64,000 nucleotides of DNA from Mytilus galloprovincialis (Eukaryota; Mollusca; Bivalvia; Mytilida; Mytilidae): positions 73,568,724 to 73,632,723 of the forward strand of contig NC_134846.1 in NCBI RefSeq assembly GCF_965363235.1, read 5' to 3'. Of this stretch, positions 11,241 through 23,505 are shown piece after piece (the stretch's first letter is position 1; each line of letters opens with the position of its first letter). The translations under genes and the position numbers were made by a program. The notes under the pieces are model-generated. The model did no database searches, was not told the origin of the DNA, and saw nothing but the letters and a program-made list of their open reading frames with translations.

Positions 11241-14200
11241 GGGGTCCAAGAGGAAACAAAAAAACCCACAAGGGTCAAAGAAGACATTTTACAGATGAAT
11301 CTGAAATGAAACATGCACAGGAAAAAGAAGAAAGACAAAAAGAATGGAGGGTATGTTACTGTTGTAAGTTGGTGAATATTAAACACTTAAGATCTAAAAC
11401 TTACAGCCTTTGTGCATCTTACATGTAAGTTGTATTATGTGTCAAAGCTCAAAATAAATTGTATTCTAGATCTTATACGCTGTTCGGTTTGAGCCCAGGC
11501 TCTGTGTTGAACACCAAACTTTGACCTATAATGGTTTACTTTTTATGCGACTGCAAAATTTTTAATTTTTAACCGGATTTTTGTGACAAAAATGTCAGTT
11601 ATTGATTTGGGGATGTACGGCGGGCCGTCGGGCGGGCGAGCGGGTGGGCGGCAATCAAATGTTGTCTGTGCATTAACTCATGAACCGTTCAACCAAAGCT
11701 TTTAAAATTTTAATATGTTATTACTGACAACTATACGAAGGTCAAGTTCAATAATGGCGATTTTGACTTTTACCGTTCAGGAGTTATGGTTCTTGAAAGA
11801 TTGAAAAATGGAGTTGTCCGTGCATTTACGCATGAACTGTTCTACCAAAGCTTCCCAAATTTTAATATGTTGTTACTAATGAAAGAATGGAGGTCAAGTT
11901 CAATAATGCCGAATTTGACTTTTACCGTTCAGGAGTTATGGTTCTTGAAAGATTGAAAAATGGAGTTTCCAGTCGAGTCCGTGCATTTATGCATGAACTG
12001 TTCTACCAAAGCTTCCGAAATTTTAATATGCTGTTACTGATGACAAAATGGAGGTCAAGTTCAATAATGACGATTTTGACTTTTACCGTTCAGGAGTTAT
12101 GGTTCTTGAAAGATTGAAAAATGGTTTTTCCCGTCGTGTCCGTGCATTTTCTCATGAACCATTCAACCAAAGCTTTTGAAATTTTAATATGTTGTTACTG
12201 ATGACAAAATAGAGGTCAAGTTCAATAATGACGATTTTGACTTTTACCGTTCAGGAGTTATGGTTCTTGAAAGATCGTAAAATGGCGTTTCCATTCAGGT
12301 TGTTGCATTTACTCATGAACCATTCAATCTAAGCTTTTCAAATTTTAATATGTTGATACTGATGACAAAATGGAGGTCAAATTTGATATTGACGATTTTC
12401 ACTTTCACCATTCATCAGTAATGGTTCTTGTGATATTGCCAGGACACAAATAAATATTAATAAATCCGGTTTGCTGTCGTTGTGACAGCCTCTTGTTTGG
12501 TCGTATATTGCTATCACGTTGTCGTCGTCGTCCGAATACTTTTAGTTTTCGCACTCTAACTTTAGTAAAAGTGAATAGAAATCAATGATATTTTAACACA
12601 AGGTTTATGACCACAAAAGGAAGGTTGGGATTGATTTTGGGAGTTTTGGTCCCAACATTTTAGGAATTAGGGGCCAAAAAGGGCCCAAATAAGCATTTTC
12701 TTGGTTTTCGCACTATAACTTTAGTTTAAGTGAATAGAAATCTATGAAATTTTGACACAAGGTTTATGACCACAAAAGGAAGGTTGGGATTGATTTTGGG
12801 AGTTTTGGTTCCAACAGTTTAGGAATTAAGGGCCAAAAAAGGGCCCAAATAAGCATTATTCTTGGTTTTCGCACAATAACTTTAGTATAAGTAAATAGAA
12901 ATCAATGAAATTTTAACACAAGGTTTATGACCACAAAAGGAAGGTTGGGATTGATTTTTGGAGTTGAGGTCACAACAGTTTATGAATTAGGGGTCAAAAA
13001 GGGTCCAAAATTGAACTTTGTGTGATTTCATCAAAAATTGAATAATTGGGGTTCTTTGATATGCCGAATCTAACTATGTATGTAGATTCTTAATTTTTGG
13101 TCCCGTTTTCAAATTGGTCTACATTAAGGTCCAGAGGGTCCAAAATTAAACTTAGTTTGATTTTAACAAAAATTGAATCCTTGGGGTTCTTTGATATGCT
13201 GAATTTAAAAATGTACTTAGATTTTTAATTATTGGCCTAGTTTTCAAGTTGGTCCAAATGGGGGTCCAAAATTAAATTTTGTTTGATTTCATCAAAAATT
13301 GAATAAATGGGTTCTTTGATATGCCAAATCTAACTGTGTATGTAGATTCTTAATTTTTGGTCCAGTTTTCAAATTGGTCTACATTAAGGTCCAAAGGGTC
13401 CAAAATTAAACTAAGTTTGATTTTAACAAAAATTAAATTCTTAGGCTTATTTGATATGCTTTATCTAAATATGTACTTTGATTTTTGATTATGGGCCCAG
13501 TTTTCAAGTTGGTCCAAATCAGGATTCCATATCAAGTATTGTGCAATAGCAAGAAATTTTCAATTGCACAGTATTGCACAATAGCAAGAAATATCTAATT
13601 GCACAATATTGTGCAATAGCAATTAATTTTCAATTGGAGTTATCTTTCTTTGTATAGAATAGTAGTTGATAATATATGTTGGAAATTTGCCAGACATGAC
13701 TATGATGTCACTTTCTATTTTTATTTGCCAATAACTTTATATAAATAACTTCATTGGAAATTTGCCAATATAAAATGTTGCTGATGAAGCTTTTTTTCCT
13801 TATCTTATCTTAAATGTTTTTAGATAATGTGTTGGACATTTGCCAGACATGACTATGATGTCATTTTCTATTTTTATTTGCCAATAACTTTATGTAAATA
13901 ACTTCATTGGAAATTTCCCAATATAAAATGTTGCTGATGAAGTTTTTTTTTATTGTTTTATACAATAAACAATGTATATTACTACCAACCAATCTTTACC
14001 ATTCAGTGATAACAAGCACTTTATTTTACATTTTAATATTTTATGATGTATTTAAAAGAGTAGTTATTGTTGCAAACTCCATTAGAAATTTGAATTGATA
14101 TCAGTTTTGGAAAAAGGGAAACGGGGATGTGAAAAAAAGGGGGGGGGGTTAAATTTTTCTCATTTCAGATTTCATAAATAAAAAGAAAATTTCTTCAAAC

Positions 14201-17200
14201 ATTTTTTTGAGAGGATTAATATTCAACAGCATAGTGAATTGCTCAAAGGCAAAAAAAAAACTTTTAAGTTCATAAGACCACATTCATTCTGTGTCAGAAA
14301 CCTATGCTGTGTCAACTATTTAATTTTAGATTTAAAAAGTTTGAAGAAGAAATCTTTAATTGATTTGTAAAATCTTGACATTTGTTTTGTGTAAAAAAAA
14401 ACCATGTAATGTCAAAAATTTGATCACAATCCAAATTCAGAGCTGTATCACGCTTGAATGTTTTGTCCATACTTGCCCCAACTGTTCAGGGTTCACCTCT
14501 GCGGTCGTATAAAGCTGCGCCCTGCGGAGCACCTGGTTTCCTTATCTTATCTAAAATGTTTTTAGATAATGTATGTTGGACATTTGCCAGACATGACTAT
14601 GATGTCATTTTCTATTTTTATTTGCCAATAACTTTATGTAAATAACTTCATTGGAAATTTGCCAATATAAAATGTTGCTGATGAAGTTTTTTTTTCCTTA
14701 TCTTATCTAAAATATTTTTAGCTTAAAAGTTGTGTCCATACTTGTTCTCATTTCAGATTTCATAAATTAAAAAGAAAATTTCTTCAAAGATTTTTTTGAC
14801 AGGATTAATATTCAACAGCATAGTGAATTGCTCAAAGGCAAAAAAATTTTTAAGTTCATTAGACCACATTCATTCTGTGTCAGAAACCTATGCTGTGTCA
14901 ACTATTTAATTTTAGATTTAAATAAGTTTGAAGAAGAAATCTTTAATTGATTTGTAAAATCTTGACATTTGTTTTGTGTAAAAAACCTATATAATGTCAA
15001 AAATTTGATCACAATCCAAATTCAGAGCTGTATCACGCTTAAATGTATTGTCCATACCTGCCCCAACTGTTCAGGGATCGACCTCTGCGGTCGTATAAAG
15101 CTGCGCCCTGCGGAGCACCTGGTTACTAATTGTGACTTGGATGGAGAGTTGTCTCATTGGCACTCATACCACATCCTCTCATATCTATATTATTTGAAGT
15201 AGAACATGTCTTTTAGTTTTTGCAGTTCCAAGGAAACTTATCTAAATTATAAGCAGGTATGATTTTAAATTTACAACTTAAATTTTTTTTATTAATAATG
15301 GTAGACAAAGTACATGTAGATATTCAATCACTTACAGTATGTCTTGACAGTTTATGAATTCTCAGTTTGACCAATGGCTATTCATATTATTTCAGAGAAA
15401 ACAAGGTATAGAAAGTGAGGAGGAGGAGGAAGTGGAGGGGAAGGAGGTAAAAGAGGGAGAGGAAGCTAAAGGAGCTGCTGCCCCTGGGGATCTACCACCA
15501 TCTAGTTCTGAAGAGAGTTCAGATGATGAATCTGTAAATATTTTATACTTTAAATGCAGTTTCAATACCCTTTAATTTATTTGCCACATATAATGTTGAA
15601 AATGCACATGTAAATGGATTTAGGGAGTTGGAAGGATTACAGTCATTCCAAAGTCCCAGTGTAAATCACCAAAAATTGGTACCCACTAAAATAATTGAAT
15701 CGACAGTAATAACAACAAAATAAAACAATATTGAGGGAGGGGAAAAGGAAATGTCCTAAAGGTGATAATTTTTCTTGTCAAGGTTGATAACTTTGTCATT
15801 CATTGATCTCTTTATTTGGATTTAAGTCAATATGAGAAATCATGAAGTTTCAATATGCTGGTCAAGTTTTAAAATTTTCACAACTTTACCTGAATACACA
15901 GCACATCATTTTGTACATTGTTATAGTACTTGATAAACTTAATGTTTAGTCTTCAAAAAATTTGTCATCTTATGAGAGTGATTGTATAGGAGGAAAAAGG
16001 ACATAAGAAATATATGATATTCCCCAATTATACAAGTTATTTCTTATTTCCACATAGACCATGTTTTACACTGCTACTTACCTTTTAGGAGTTAATAAAT
16101 GTCTGTACTAATTTATTTTTTCAGGATAAACATAAAGGTATAGAACACTTAATAGAAGTTGAAAACCCAAATAGAATGAAAGGTCGTGCTATTAAAAAAG
16201 TAACAGAGTTAGAAGGCGGCAAAACAGAATTGACAAGAAGAGAAAGGTATGTCTTTATAGAAGATTGGATAATTAAAAGAAATGTAATATGACTTCAATA
16301 TTTAACTGGTCACTAAACCAGCACTCCAAAAGAAGAGGTAAACTGATTAATTTGTCTGTTTAAAACCAATTTCTGTCAGTTTTCACAGGGAGGTTAAAAA
16401 AATAAATGATTTAAAAAAGAATTGGTTTTGAAAGTATATTAAATTTTAGACTATATCATTATTACCATAATTTATTTGGCATCTAAAATCATTTAAGTTG
16501 GCAGGTCCTTCTAACAAACAACTTCAAAACAACTACACATCTGTTCTCTAGTATAATATGGCACTGCAGGACTTTTGTACCCTCAGAAGAATTATGTCTT
16601 CCCCACAGCTCTTCCTTGGTCCACTGTTCCCACACAGGGTTCTCACTAAGGCAAGTCCATGAGTCCTGGATTTGTGAAAATCTGTTTGGACTCCCCATTT
16701 TCAAAATCAAAACTGATGAGTCCAAAGATGTATCAAAATTATAATATTTTGTATATTCTGAACACACATATTATTATTTTATAGCAAAAATTTACAAATG
16801 ATTTGAATTTAATGTTTTTACATTGCTCTATTAGGTCATGTAGACTTTGAATAATAATTATGTTGCACTAATTTCTACAACTTGTGAATTTTTATGCCCC
16901 ATCTACGATAGTAGAGGGGCATTATGTTTTCTGGTCTGTGTATCAGTTTATTCGTCCGTCTGTCCTGCTTCAGGTTAAAGTTTTTGGTCCAGGTAGTTTT
17001 TTATGAAGTTGAAGTCCAATCAACTTGAAACTTGGTACACATGTTCCCTATGATATGATCTTTCTAATTTTTTTAATGCCAAATTAGAGTTTTACCCAAA
17101 TTTCACGGTCCACTGAACATAGAAAATGATATAATTTTCAAGAAGTAAAAGAACACTGCTGAGGAACTATTCCATATACATGTAATGACAAATGAAGCAA

Positions 17201-20057
17201 AAATTATTTGACCTGTAATTATGTAAACAAAATGCTATGCAGACTTTCAATAAAAGATTTAAAGAAATCTATATGTATTAGACATTTGTACACTTTGAAG
17301 ATTGTGAAACACTTAAATTAGCTATTTAAGAAAACTTTGCTCCTTCAAATTAATAAAGCTTTCTTTTTAATTTTCATGAAATTATGAATTTTCCTTTTGG
17401 AACCATTATAATTCTCTCATATCTTGCTCTATACCCATTTTAACATGGATAGTCTTAAAGTAAACATTTAACAACCAGCTACCATTTTGCTAAAATATTG
17501 AAAAAGATAATGAACATCCATGTTAAAATGACCATGAAGGAATTATATGGATTATATATAGGAAATATAGAACTTTTTGAACAATTTAAAAGTTCACGTG
17601 GATATTCAGATAAATGGGCTCCATGAAAGCCATTGTTATCTTATAGTCATGATCCATTGTTTTTTTTAACAAATATCATAACTTTTTCATTTATATATTA
17701 AAGTAATATCTTATTTATTGATATTTTCAGGGAAGAAATAGAAAAACAACAAGCAAAAGCAAATTACCAAAAGATGCATATGGCTGGAAAAACAGATGAG
17801 GCTAGGGCAGATTTAGCAAGATTAGCAATTATACGAAAGCAAAGAGAAGAAGCTACTAAAAAGAAAGAGGCACAAAAAGGTATGGTTTTTGGGTGCCAAT
17901 TTATATATTATATGAAGTTTTTTTTTGGGTTTCACCTATTTTGATTCATAAGAATTTCAAACAGATTGATAAAAGCTTAAATTCTGTCAGAAGAACTTTA
18001 ATTATCACTGCATAAAAAGTTATGAATTATGTTTTACTGACAGAAGTAACACTTAAACCTGGCCTGTATACATAGGATAAAGTTGTTTCTTTATGTAGTT
18101 CTTCTATATTGGTCCAAATTTAAATTTGCATAGAAAATGAACTTGACAGCAAATCCTACAAATGATCTTTAACCATTCTATTTAAAAAAAATATCTCAAG
18201 GGGACTTGCAATCAGTTATGAATGAAAAAAACCTTTATAATATACTGACTGGCTTTAAAAACGCAACACTCATTTTGTAGATTTTTTTCATCAAATAATG
18301 TTTGATCCTCATACAACTACTATTCATGCTCATCATATGTCTTTCCCTTTCGAAAAATAAACATCTGACTTACCTGTGGTTATTGAACATACCAGATTTT
18401 TTAGATCGCACGAAATTTCAGAAAGAGAAATTTCGAGCCAATAAAAGTTTTTTCCGTTTTTTTTTCTTTGTGAAACAGTTCGTTCAATCCTTGGACACAC
18501 TTTAATCATTTAAAAAATGTTGCATCTCCATATTGCCAAAACTCAGGAATGAAAAGGTGAATCAACTCATTAGAATTCTGCAAACAGGAAAACGTGAACC
18601 TGCTGCAACACAAAAAATTGACGTCAGAAACTCGTCTTACTGTCCTTCCGACAATGGTACTGGTAGACTGGATTTGTTGAAGACCATCAAAGACTAGATC
18701 AACATGTAGTGACAATGCAACGTCAATAGAAATTGATTAGACAACGTCATTTGTGAGACAGATCTACGGCCGCAACGTCAACTGCTAACCAAATTGATGA
18801 ATGAAATTTTGCACAGATTTATGCCATAAATGTTTCCCATTAACTGAACTGGCAAAGAATCGACTACAGAAAAACATTTAGAGCCTTAAATTTTAAACCG
18901 CATAATTGACAAAACACATTGTAATGGGTGGAACAATGACAAAATCAGAAGGTGCAAAACCGAAACCAAAACGTGCCGAACAGAAATGGTTGACCTTTCT
19001 GACAATCATTTTGGCGTTTGTTACAGGCAGTCATTGCTTTTGACGGTGACACGTTCATTGGTAAGGGGAAAACCAGGGTTTCAGTGTATACCACAATATT
19101 TGAACATCGAAAATGACGTAATCATTTCAACTTTCAAACTGCATTTTTTTTCAAACATTTAAGTAATGACAGAACTTTCTATTCATAAGTTTGTTTACAA
19201 AAAAATGCATAATTAAAAATTATTAAAATTGAAAAGAATAATCTAGTGTTGCGTTTCTAAAGCCGGTCAGTATAGATATAGCAGTTCTTTAAGAGCTTAC
19301 TTTTATGCTCTTAAACTCAGAATAATTACAGATTGCACACAAAATGAATGTAACAATCTAAAAGTTTTCATTCTCATTATGAAGTAATAGTACCTTTATA
19401 CAAACTGAAGTCTATAAAGCCTTACTGTACATAGAATATCTGTAATCTTGAGTTCTAACTTTACAAAACTACCAATGTGATGCATTAAAATTTCAGGGGC
19501 CTCAGTGGCCAAGTGGTCTAATTAGTTCTACTATTGTAATCACTAGCCAGTAAACACTGAGGTTGTGAGTTCAAACCCTGCCCTGTGGGTGCACTCGATT
19601 CCAATCTTTATTGACTAGGACTGTCAGTTTTCCTATTAAAAACTGTCAGTTTTCCCAAAAAAAAATGGACACAAAGAAATAGCCCAAATGTGGCACTTAA
19701 AAGTCGCGTGAAAACACAATCAATCAATCAATCATTAAAATTACTTGATGAATTTGTCAGTACAATTACCCAGTATAGAATATACATAATCTTATGTTCC
19801 AACTTGTATTTACAGCTAAAGAAGAAGCAGTACAATTACCCAGTATAGAATATACATAATCTTATATTCCAACTTGTATTTACAGCTAAAGAAGAAACAG
19901 AACAATTACCCAGTATAGAATATACATAATTTTATGTTCCAACTTGTATTTACAGCTAAAGAAGAATCAGAACAATTACCCAGTATAGAATATACATAAT
20001 CTTATATTCCAACTTGTATTTACAGCTAAAGAAGAAGCAGCCAAGCAAAAGTCATGA
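11241..20057 (+). CDS. PDAP1: PDAP1, 28 kDa heat- and acid-stable phosphoprotein (5' exon missing)
   Basis: Coding exons are 11241-11350, 15396-15533, 16125-16246, 17731-17879 and 20026-20057 (TGA at 20055). All introns are GT-AG and the phases agree, giving 182 residues against about 181 for human PDAP1. Exon 1 here encodes a THKGQRRHF block and a charged helix; exon 2 is acidic and serine-rich ([11 protein letters not shown], like the CK2 sites of the family); exon 3 has the IEVENPNR core and TRRER; exon 4 has [20 protein letters not shown], nearly as in vertebrates, then a basic coiled coil. The family is cytosolic, highly charged, associated with PDGF and with RNA. The first exon (start methionine and a few residues) lies upstream, perhaps beyond the repeat stack or outside the window; exon 11241 begins in the middle of a codon. 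The introns are full of mobile DNA. Confidence 0.92.
11560..12490 (+). repeat. Tandem repeat of about 150 bp, five copies
   Basis: Units share CATGAACTGTTCTACCAAAG, TTTTAATATGTTGTTACTGA and TTTTACCGTTCAGGAGTTAT. Copies begin near 11665, 11815, 11975, 12135 and 12300, with rising divergence at the edges. The block begins with a G/C-rich stretch at 11610-11650 and ends near GTTGTGACAGCCTCTTG. One copy set is open in one frame, which is only a result of the tandem structure. It lies in a PDAP1 intron. Confidence 0.85.
12500..13525 (+). repeat. Tandem repeats: about 183 bp x3, then about 185 bp x4
   Basis: 12530-13010 has three units with GGTTTATGACCACAAAAGGA and AGGTTGGGATTGATTTTGG. 13010-13525 continues with units holding GGTTCTTTGATATGC and TTTTCAAGTTGGTCCAAAT. 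The two parts share GGTCCAAAATTAAA-type joints, so they may be one element with graded internal repeats. No coding sense is seen. Confidence 0.8.
13525..15125 (+). repeat. Mixed dispersed repeats (ATTGTGCAATA block, family K, family J copies 2 and 3)
   Basis: 13535-13620 repeats a perfect palindromic core, TATTGTGCAATA or a variant, three or four times. 13660-13950 and 14560-14720 hold three copies of a unit (family K) with TTTGCCAGACATGACTATGA and AATATAAAATGTTGCTGATG. 14150-14530 and 14740-15125 hold two copies of family J, including TATAAAGCTGCGCCCTGCGG. So family K and family J alternate, and the last two family J copies look like one segmental duplication of about 590 bp. Confidence 0.78.
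15126..15195 (-). repeat. Family E fragment (short SINE/MITE-like repeat)
   Basis: The reverse complement reads GTGGTATGAGTGCCAATGAG and then a CAACTC-type block, the hallmark of family E. Better copies are at 32612-32890 and 56182-56425. It lies 200 bp upstream of PDAP1 exon 15396. Confidence 0.7.
16889..17130 (+). repeat. Family H, short copy
   Basis: The copy starts with the same ATGCCCC...GGGGCAT hairpin as the copy at 6221, has one unit with TTAAAGTTTTTGGTCCAGGT, and breaks off after a CACTGAACATAGAAAATGAT landmark. It lies in the PDAP1 intron between the exons at 16125 and 17731. Confidence 0.85.
18241..19274. mobile_element. Tc1/mariner-like element, dead copy (1034 bp)
   Basis: The ends are inverted repeats of about 28 bp with two mismatches; the left reads ACTGACTGGCTTTAAAAACG and the right (reverse complement) ACTGACCGGCTTTAGAAACG. 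Both are bordered by TA, the Tc1/mariner target. The length of about 1 kb suits a copy close to full length. Weak transposase-like words can be traced (for example around 18690-18790), but many stops and shifts break them, and I find no intact DDE/D motif. It lies in the PDAP1 intron after exon 17731-17879, together with a SINE. Confidence 0.8.
19496..19738 (+). mobile_element. tRNA-derived SINE
   Basis: The head has a polymerase III A box (TGGCCAAGTGG at about 19507) and B box (GAGTTCAAACCC at about 19566), 55-60 bp apart as in tRNA. A body with two CTGTCAGTTTTCC copies and GTGGCACTTAAAAGTCGC follows, and the tail is a short (AATC)n run at 19720-19737. The element lies about 20 bp upstream of the 70-bp acceptor array of PDAP1. 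A second, more diverged SINE is at 52606. Confidence 0.82.
19758..20040 (+). repeat. 70-bp tandem array containing four splice acceptors of the last PDAP1 exon
   Basis: Four units of exactly 70 bp each hold AACTTGTATTTACAG (polypyrimidine-poor acceptor) and then CTAAAGAAGAA, the start of the terminal exon. Acceptor junctions fall at 19816, 19886, 19956 and 20026. Only the last unit runs into the expected AAKQKS-stop ending. The other three would be read as [14 protein letters not shown] and then TAA within the next unit. Divergence between units is only one to four bases, so the duplication is young or homogenised. Confidence 0.93.
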
Positions 20058-22080
20058 CACAAGTATCAACTGATATACACAAAAATGGGAGGCTTGCCCC
20101 AAACAAGGAAGACAACATTTCATGAAGAAATAATTGGACATTGGATATGGGGACACATTCTTACTGAACTACAAAATGCTTTCAAATTATTATTGTTTTG
20201 ATCAGGTGCTAAGATTCACACAAAAGATAATGACAAGTTAAGAACTTTCAATGGGCAAGAGAATGTAAAACTTTTCAATTTGCCCATAGTTTATTAGTAT
20301 ATTTGATTTTGGCCTATTAGTATTACATGAAAACTGAAGGTCATTAGAATTGCCTTAGATTACTATCTGAAAAATTACAAATCAAGGATTTTTGTGGGTA
20401 ATTTTCAAAGTCTTCACTCACAAAATAAGTTGCTTTGTGATACAGACCATGTTAATGACTTGCCTCCTCATTATTTATTTTAATATAACAGCATGCTGCC
20501 CAGTTCTTACTGTGTTCATCGTGTTACTTGTTTCTAGTTTATTTTTTTTACAATTGAAATGAAACTATTTATTTGAATATTAACCTTAGGAAATAAATTA
20601 TTAATAGCTACCTTCTTGAAAAAGATTCTGCAAATTTTAAAGTCATGTATTGTTTAAATGTTTTTTTAAACACACATTGATACCGGCTACAAAAATTAAG
20701 AAAACATCCGCTTGGTTTTTTTTTTAACCAAAAGCCAAAATAAGAATTAAGTTTCTTCCTTGCTGCTGACAAAAAAACTTGATTTTATTTTTTCTAATTT
20801 TCATAATTGTCAATCATGGGCATTACTGAGATATTTAGATTTTCAGAAATTGTTTTTTTTTATTGAAAAATTTTTCTTAAGACACTTTTTCTAATTTTGC
20901 TCATTTTTAAATACAAAAATGTACCAAAATTGGTTTAACCTCTGTAAATCTTCATGTTTATTAATTTATCAAGGTGCAATTCAATTTTTTTTATTATCCA
21001 AGCTCATCTCAAGATAACTAGTTTGCTCTCATGAATGTTTATATGAAACTTTCCCATCATGTTTTTTTTTCAACAGTTTTTATGTTTTATACTTTAATAA
21101 TGCAGCCTTCATAAAAATGCTGAAATACTGTAGGTGAGCAACCAGTATCTATAAAGGTCAAATAAAGTGACCTGTGTCTCATGTGCTCTAAACACTATAT
21201 ATAGTCTATTAAAATTATACAATTCTAAAAAAAATATTGTCAGGAATTTTTCTTGAACAAGTTCATGAAACAGATACATAATTGGTATTAGAATATTTAT
21301 ATGCATATTTTTACTAAGTGCTATGTGAGAATTTGTTTCCAGTAGTTGTACTATTTAAATGTGCAATCTATGGTTAATATATAAAAATCTTTTTTTTTCT
21401 ATTTGTTGCTTGTATTTTGATATTGATGTTTTATAAGCATGGAACCCTGTAAACTGTAACCTGAAATATACCAAATACAATAACACATTATTGGTTATAT
21501 TCAACAATACTATAGTTTGTGATTCACCCATTCAAGAAATATTGACATGGGTCAACTTTATACATTTCTCCAAAAGAACATACATGAATACTAAATTAAT
21601 TGCAGGTTAGACACAGAAAACTTCAAACTATTTGGAAGAGCTAGATGTTGGTGGTGTTTGTGGTCTTAACATAATCCCTTAATTGTTTTAATGAATTGAT
21701 CCTGACTATATATTAAACATGCATTTAACTGAGTTTTCTGTTGATAAATGGTTAGCCTGCTAAGGGTTCTTTATGGTCTTTTAGATGTGTAAAACATTAC
21801 AAGGTGTACCAGTAATCACAAAAAAAACTGTAAAGTACTACAGATCACATGAACCACTGACCCCCAATTTCTACTAAAAACAAACATAACAAAGACCAGC
21901 AGTAACATGTAATCAAGATAGCATGACTAATACAGGCACACCATGTGGGGTTAATTCATTTTTACATGCTCACAATCATTCCCAGTTTGCCTATCTAGAC
22001 CATATGTCTTAAAACTAACACACCGTCACAGTAACAAAAGTAAAAATTCAGCTAGAAAATTTTAGAAACAGCTCATAATT
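20058..22080 (+). other. PDAP1 3' flank, probable 3' UTR
   Basis: The stretch is AT-rich, unique-looking and without coding sense. An AATAAA lies at about 20591 and is one possible polyadenylation signal; others cannot be ruled out. No repeat family listed here occurs in it. At about 21780-22080 it is still unremarkable. Confidence 0.4.
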
Positions 22081-22740
22081 AGGTAAGCTGGATTACAACT
22101 TACTTTAAAAGTTATCTCCAATTGGAAACTTATTCACAAGTCTATGGTGGTTATCAACAATGACAAATCATTCAGTCACCATAAAAAAAAAAGGTGAGCC
22201 TCTAATCAGAACAAACAAATGGTCCAATTAAATTCAAAGTATATTAAGGGGCATTTAGAACCAAATGTGAAGGCCACCTGTACCTCTGGGGGTAAGAAAC
22301 CATTAGTTTTCTAAAAAGTTCAACATTTTATAAATGGTAAATTCACCTTAAAAACCTTCCACATATAGTACAACAGTCTACATGAGACATCAGTATTGCT
22401 CACATATAATGAACACTCATGCATGTTAAAATGATTAAATCATTAGGAAGACCAAAATAAACATGAATGTGATTAGTGTTGGTAATGGAAAGGCAATCCA
22501 AAATGTCAGTGTCGACTTGTATATGGATGCTTCAGTTTGTAGAAAAAATATCCCAATCTGTAAGAATAATTTCATGTAAAATCGTGAGAAATATATCATG
22601 AAGCTAAAATAACCCGGATATAACTGAGAAGTCCACCCCTTTGTCAAGGGTGATATAAGGACATGTACAACTTAAAGTAAACAAAACGCTATTTTGTTTG
22701 TTTAGAAAACTTCTAAAACAAAAAGTGAAAACCAACGACC
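22081..22740. other. Intergenic stretch, no gene seen
   Basis: AT-rich DNA between the PDAP1 flank and a retroelement scrap. I see no exon with good splice sites, and no tandem repeat. Frames present are short and unsupported. Confidence 0.5.
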
Positions 22741-22742
22741 CA

Positions 22743-22930
22743 ATTATTACTCGATTACTTAGGAAATGCAAGCACGGGAATTTCGTATCAATTGCAGGTG
22801 CTGCTGGAATGTTGCTACTTAGAAATGGAAAGTTTACAATTGGAAAGCTGAAATCATCTCTTCTGTCGTAAAGTTTTGTTTTCAACCGACCCTCATTGTC
22901 AATTTCTAGGTGTAAGTCAAGATATTAGGT
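22743..22930 (-). mobile_element. Penelope-like retroelement fragment
   Basis: Read on the - strand, it has the KTKLYDRRDDFSFPIVNFP block followed by SNIPAAPA, nearly the same as in the longer copy at 38740-39351. It covers only the region after the reverse transcriptase core. It stops at the minisatellite that begins at 22937, so the minisatellite may have grown inside the element. Confidence 0.78.
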
Positions 22931-22936
22931 ACAAAT

Positions 22937-23505
22937 AAGTGGCAACAGTAAGTAGTTTGCCGATATTCCAATCATAGTGGCAACCGTAGGTAGTTTGCCG
23001 ATATTCCAATCATAATGGCAACAGTAAGTAGTTTGCCGATATTCCAATCATATATCCAATAAGTGGCAACAGTAAGTAGTTTGCCGATATTCTAATCATA
23101 GTGGCAACAGTAAGTAGTTTGCCAATATTCCAATCATATATCCAGTAAGTGGCAACAGTAAGTAGTTTGCCGATATTCCAATCATATATACAATAAGTGG
23201 CAACAGTAAGTAGTTTGCCGATATTCCAATCATAGTGGCAACCGTAGGTAGTTTGCCGATATTCCAATCATAGTGGCAACAGTAAGTAGTTTGCCGATAT
23301 TCCAATCATATATCCAATAAGTGGCAACAGTAAGTAGTTTGCCGATATTCTAATCATAGTGGCAACAGTAAGTAGTTTGCCAATATTCCAATCATATATC
23401 CAATAAGTGGCAACAGTAAGTAGTTTGCCGATATTCCAATCATATATACAATAAGTGGCAACAGTAAGTAGTTTGCCGATATTCCAATCATATATACAAC
23501 AATAA
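22937..23505 (+). repeat. Minisatellite with 258-bp higher-order period
   Basis: About fourteen units of GTGGCAACAGTAAGTAGTTT plus TGCCGATATTCCAATCATA (38 bp) are separated in places by a 10-bp TATCCAATAA-type spacer. Variant units GTGGCAACCGTAGGTAG occur at 22977 and 23235, and the order of units with and without spacer repeats between them, giving a 258-bp higher-order repeat present about twice. Confidence 0.92.

Noticed and set aside
11887..12117. 76-residue + strand frame
   Set aside because: It is the open frame of the 150-bp tandem repeat and repeats itself ([19 protein letters not shown] words).
16489..16767. 92-residue - strand frame in a PDAP1 intron
   Set aside because: No family motif, no splice context, inside an intron of the opposite strand.
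19496..19590. Functional tRNA gene
   Set aside because: A and B boxes are present, but the arms do not fold into a full cloverleaf and a SINE body and tail follow.
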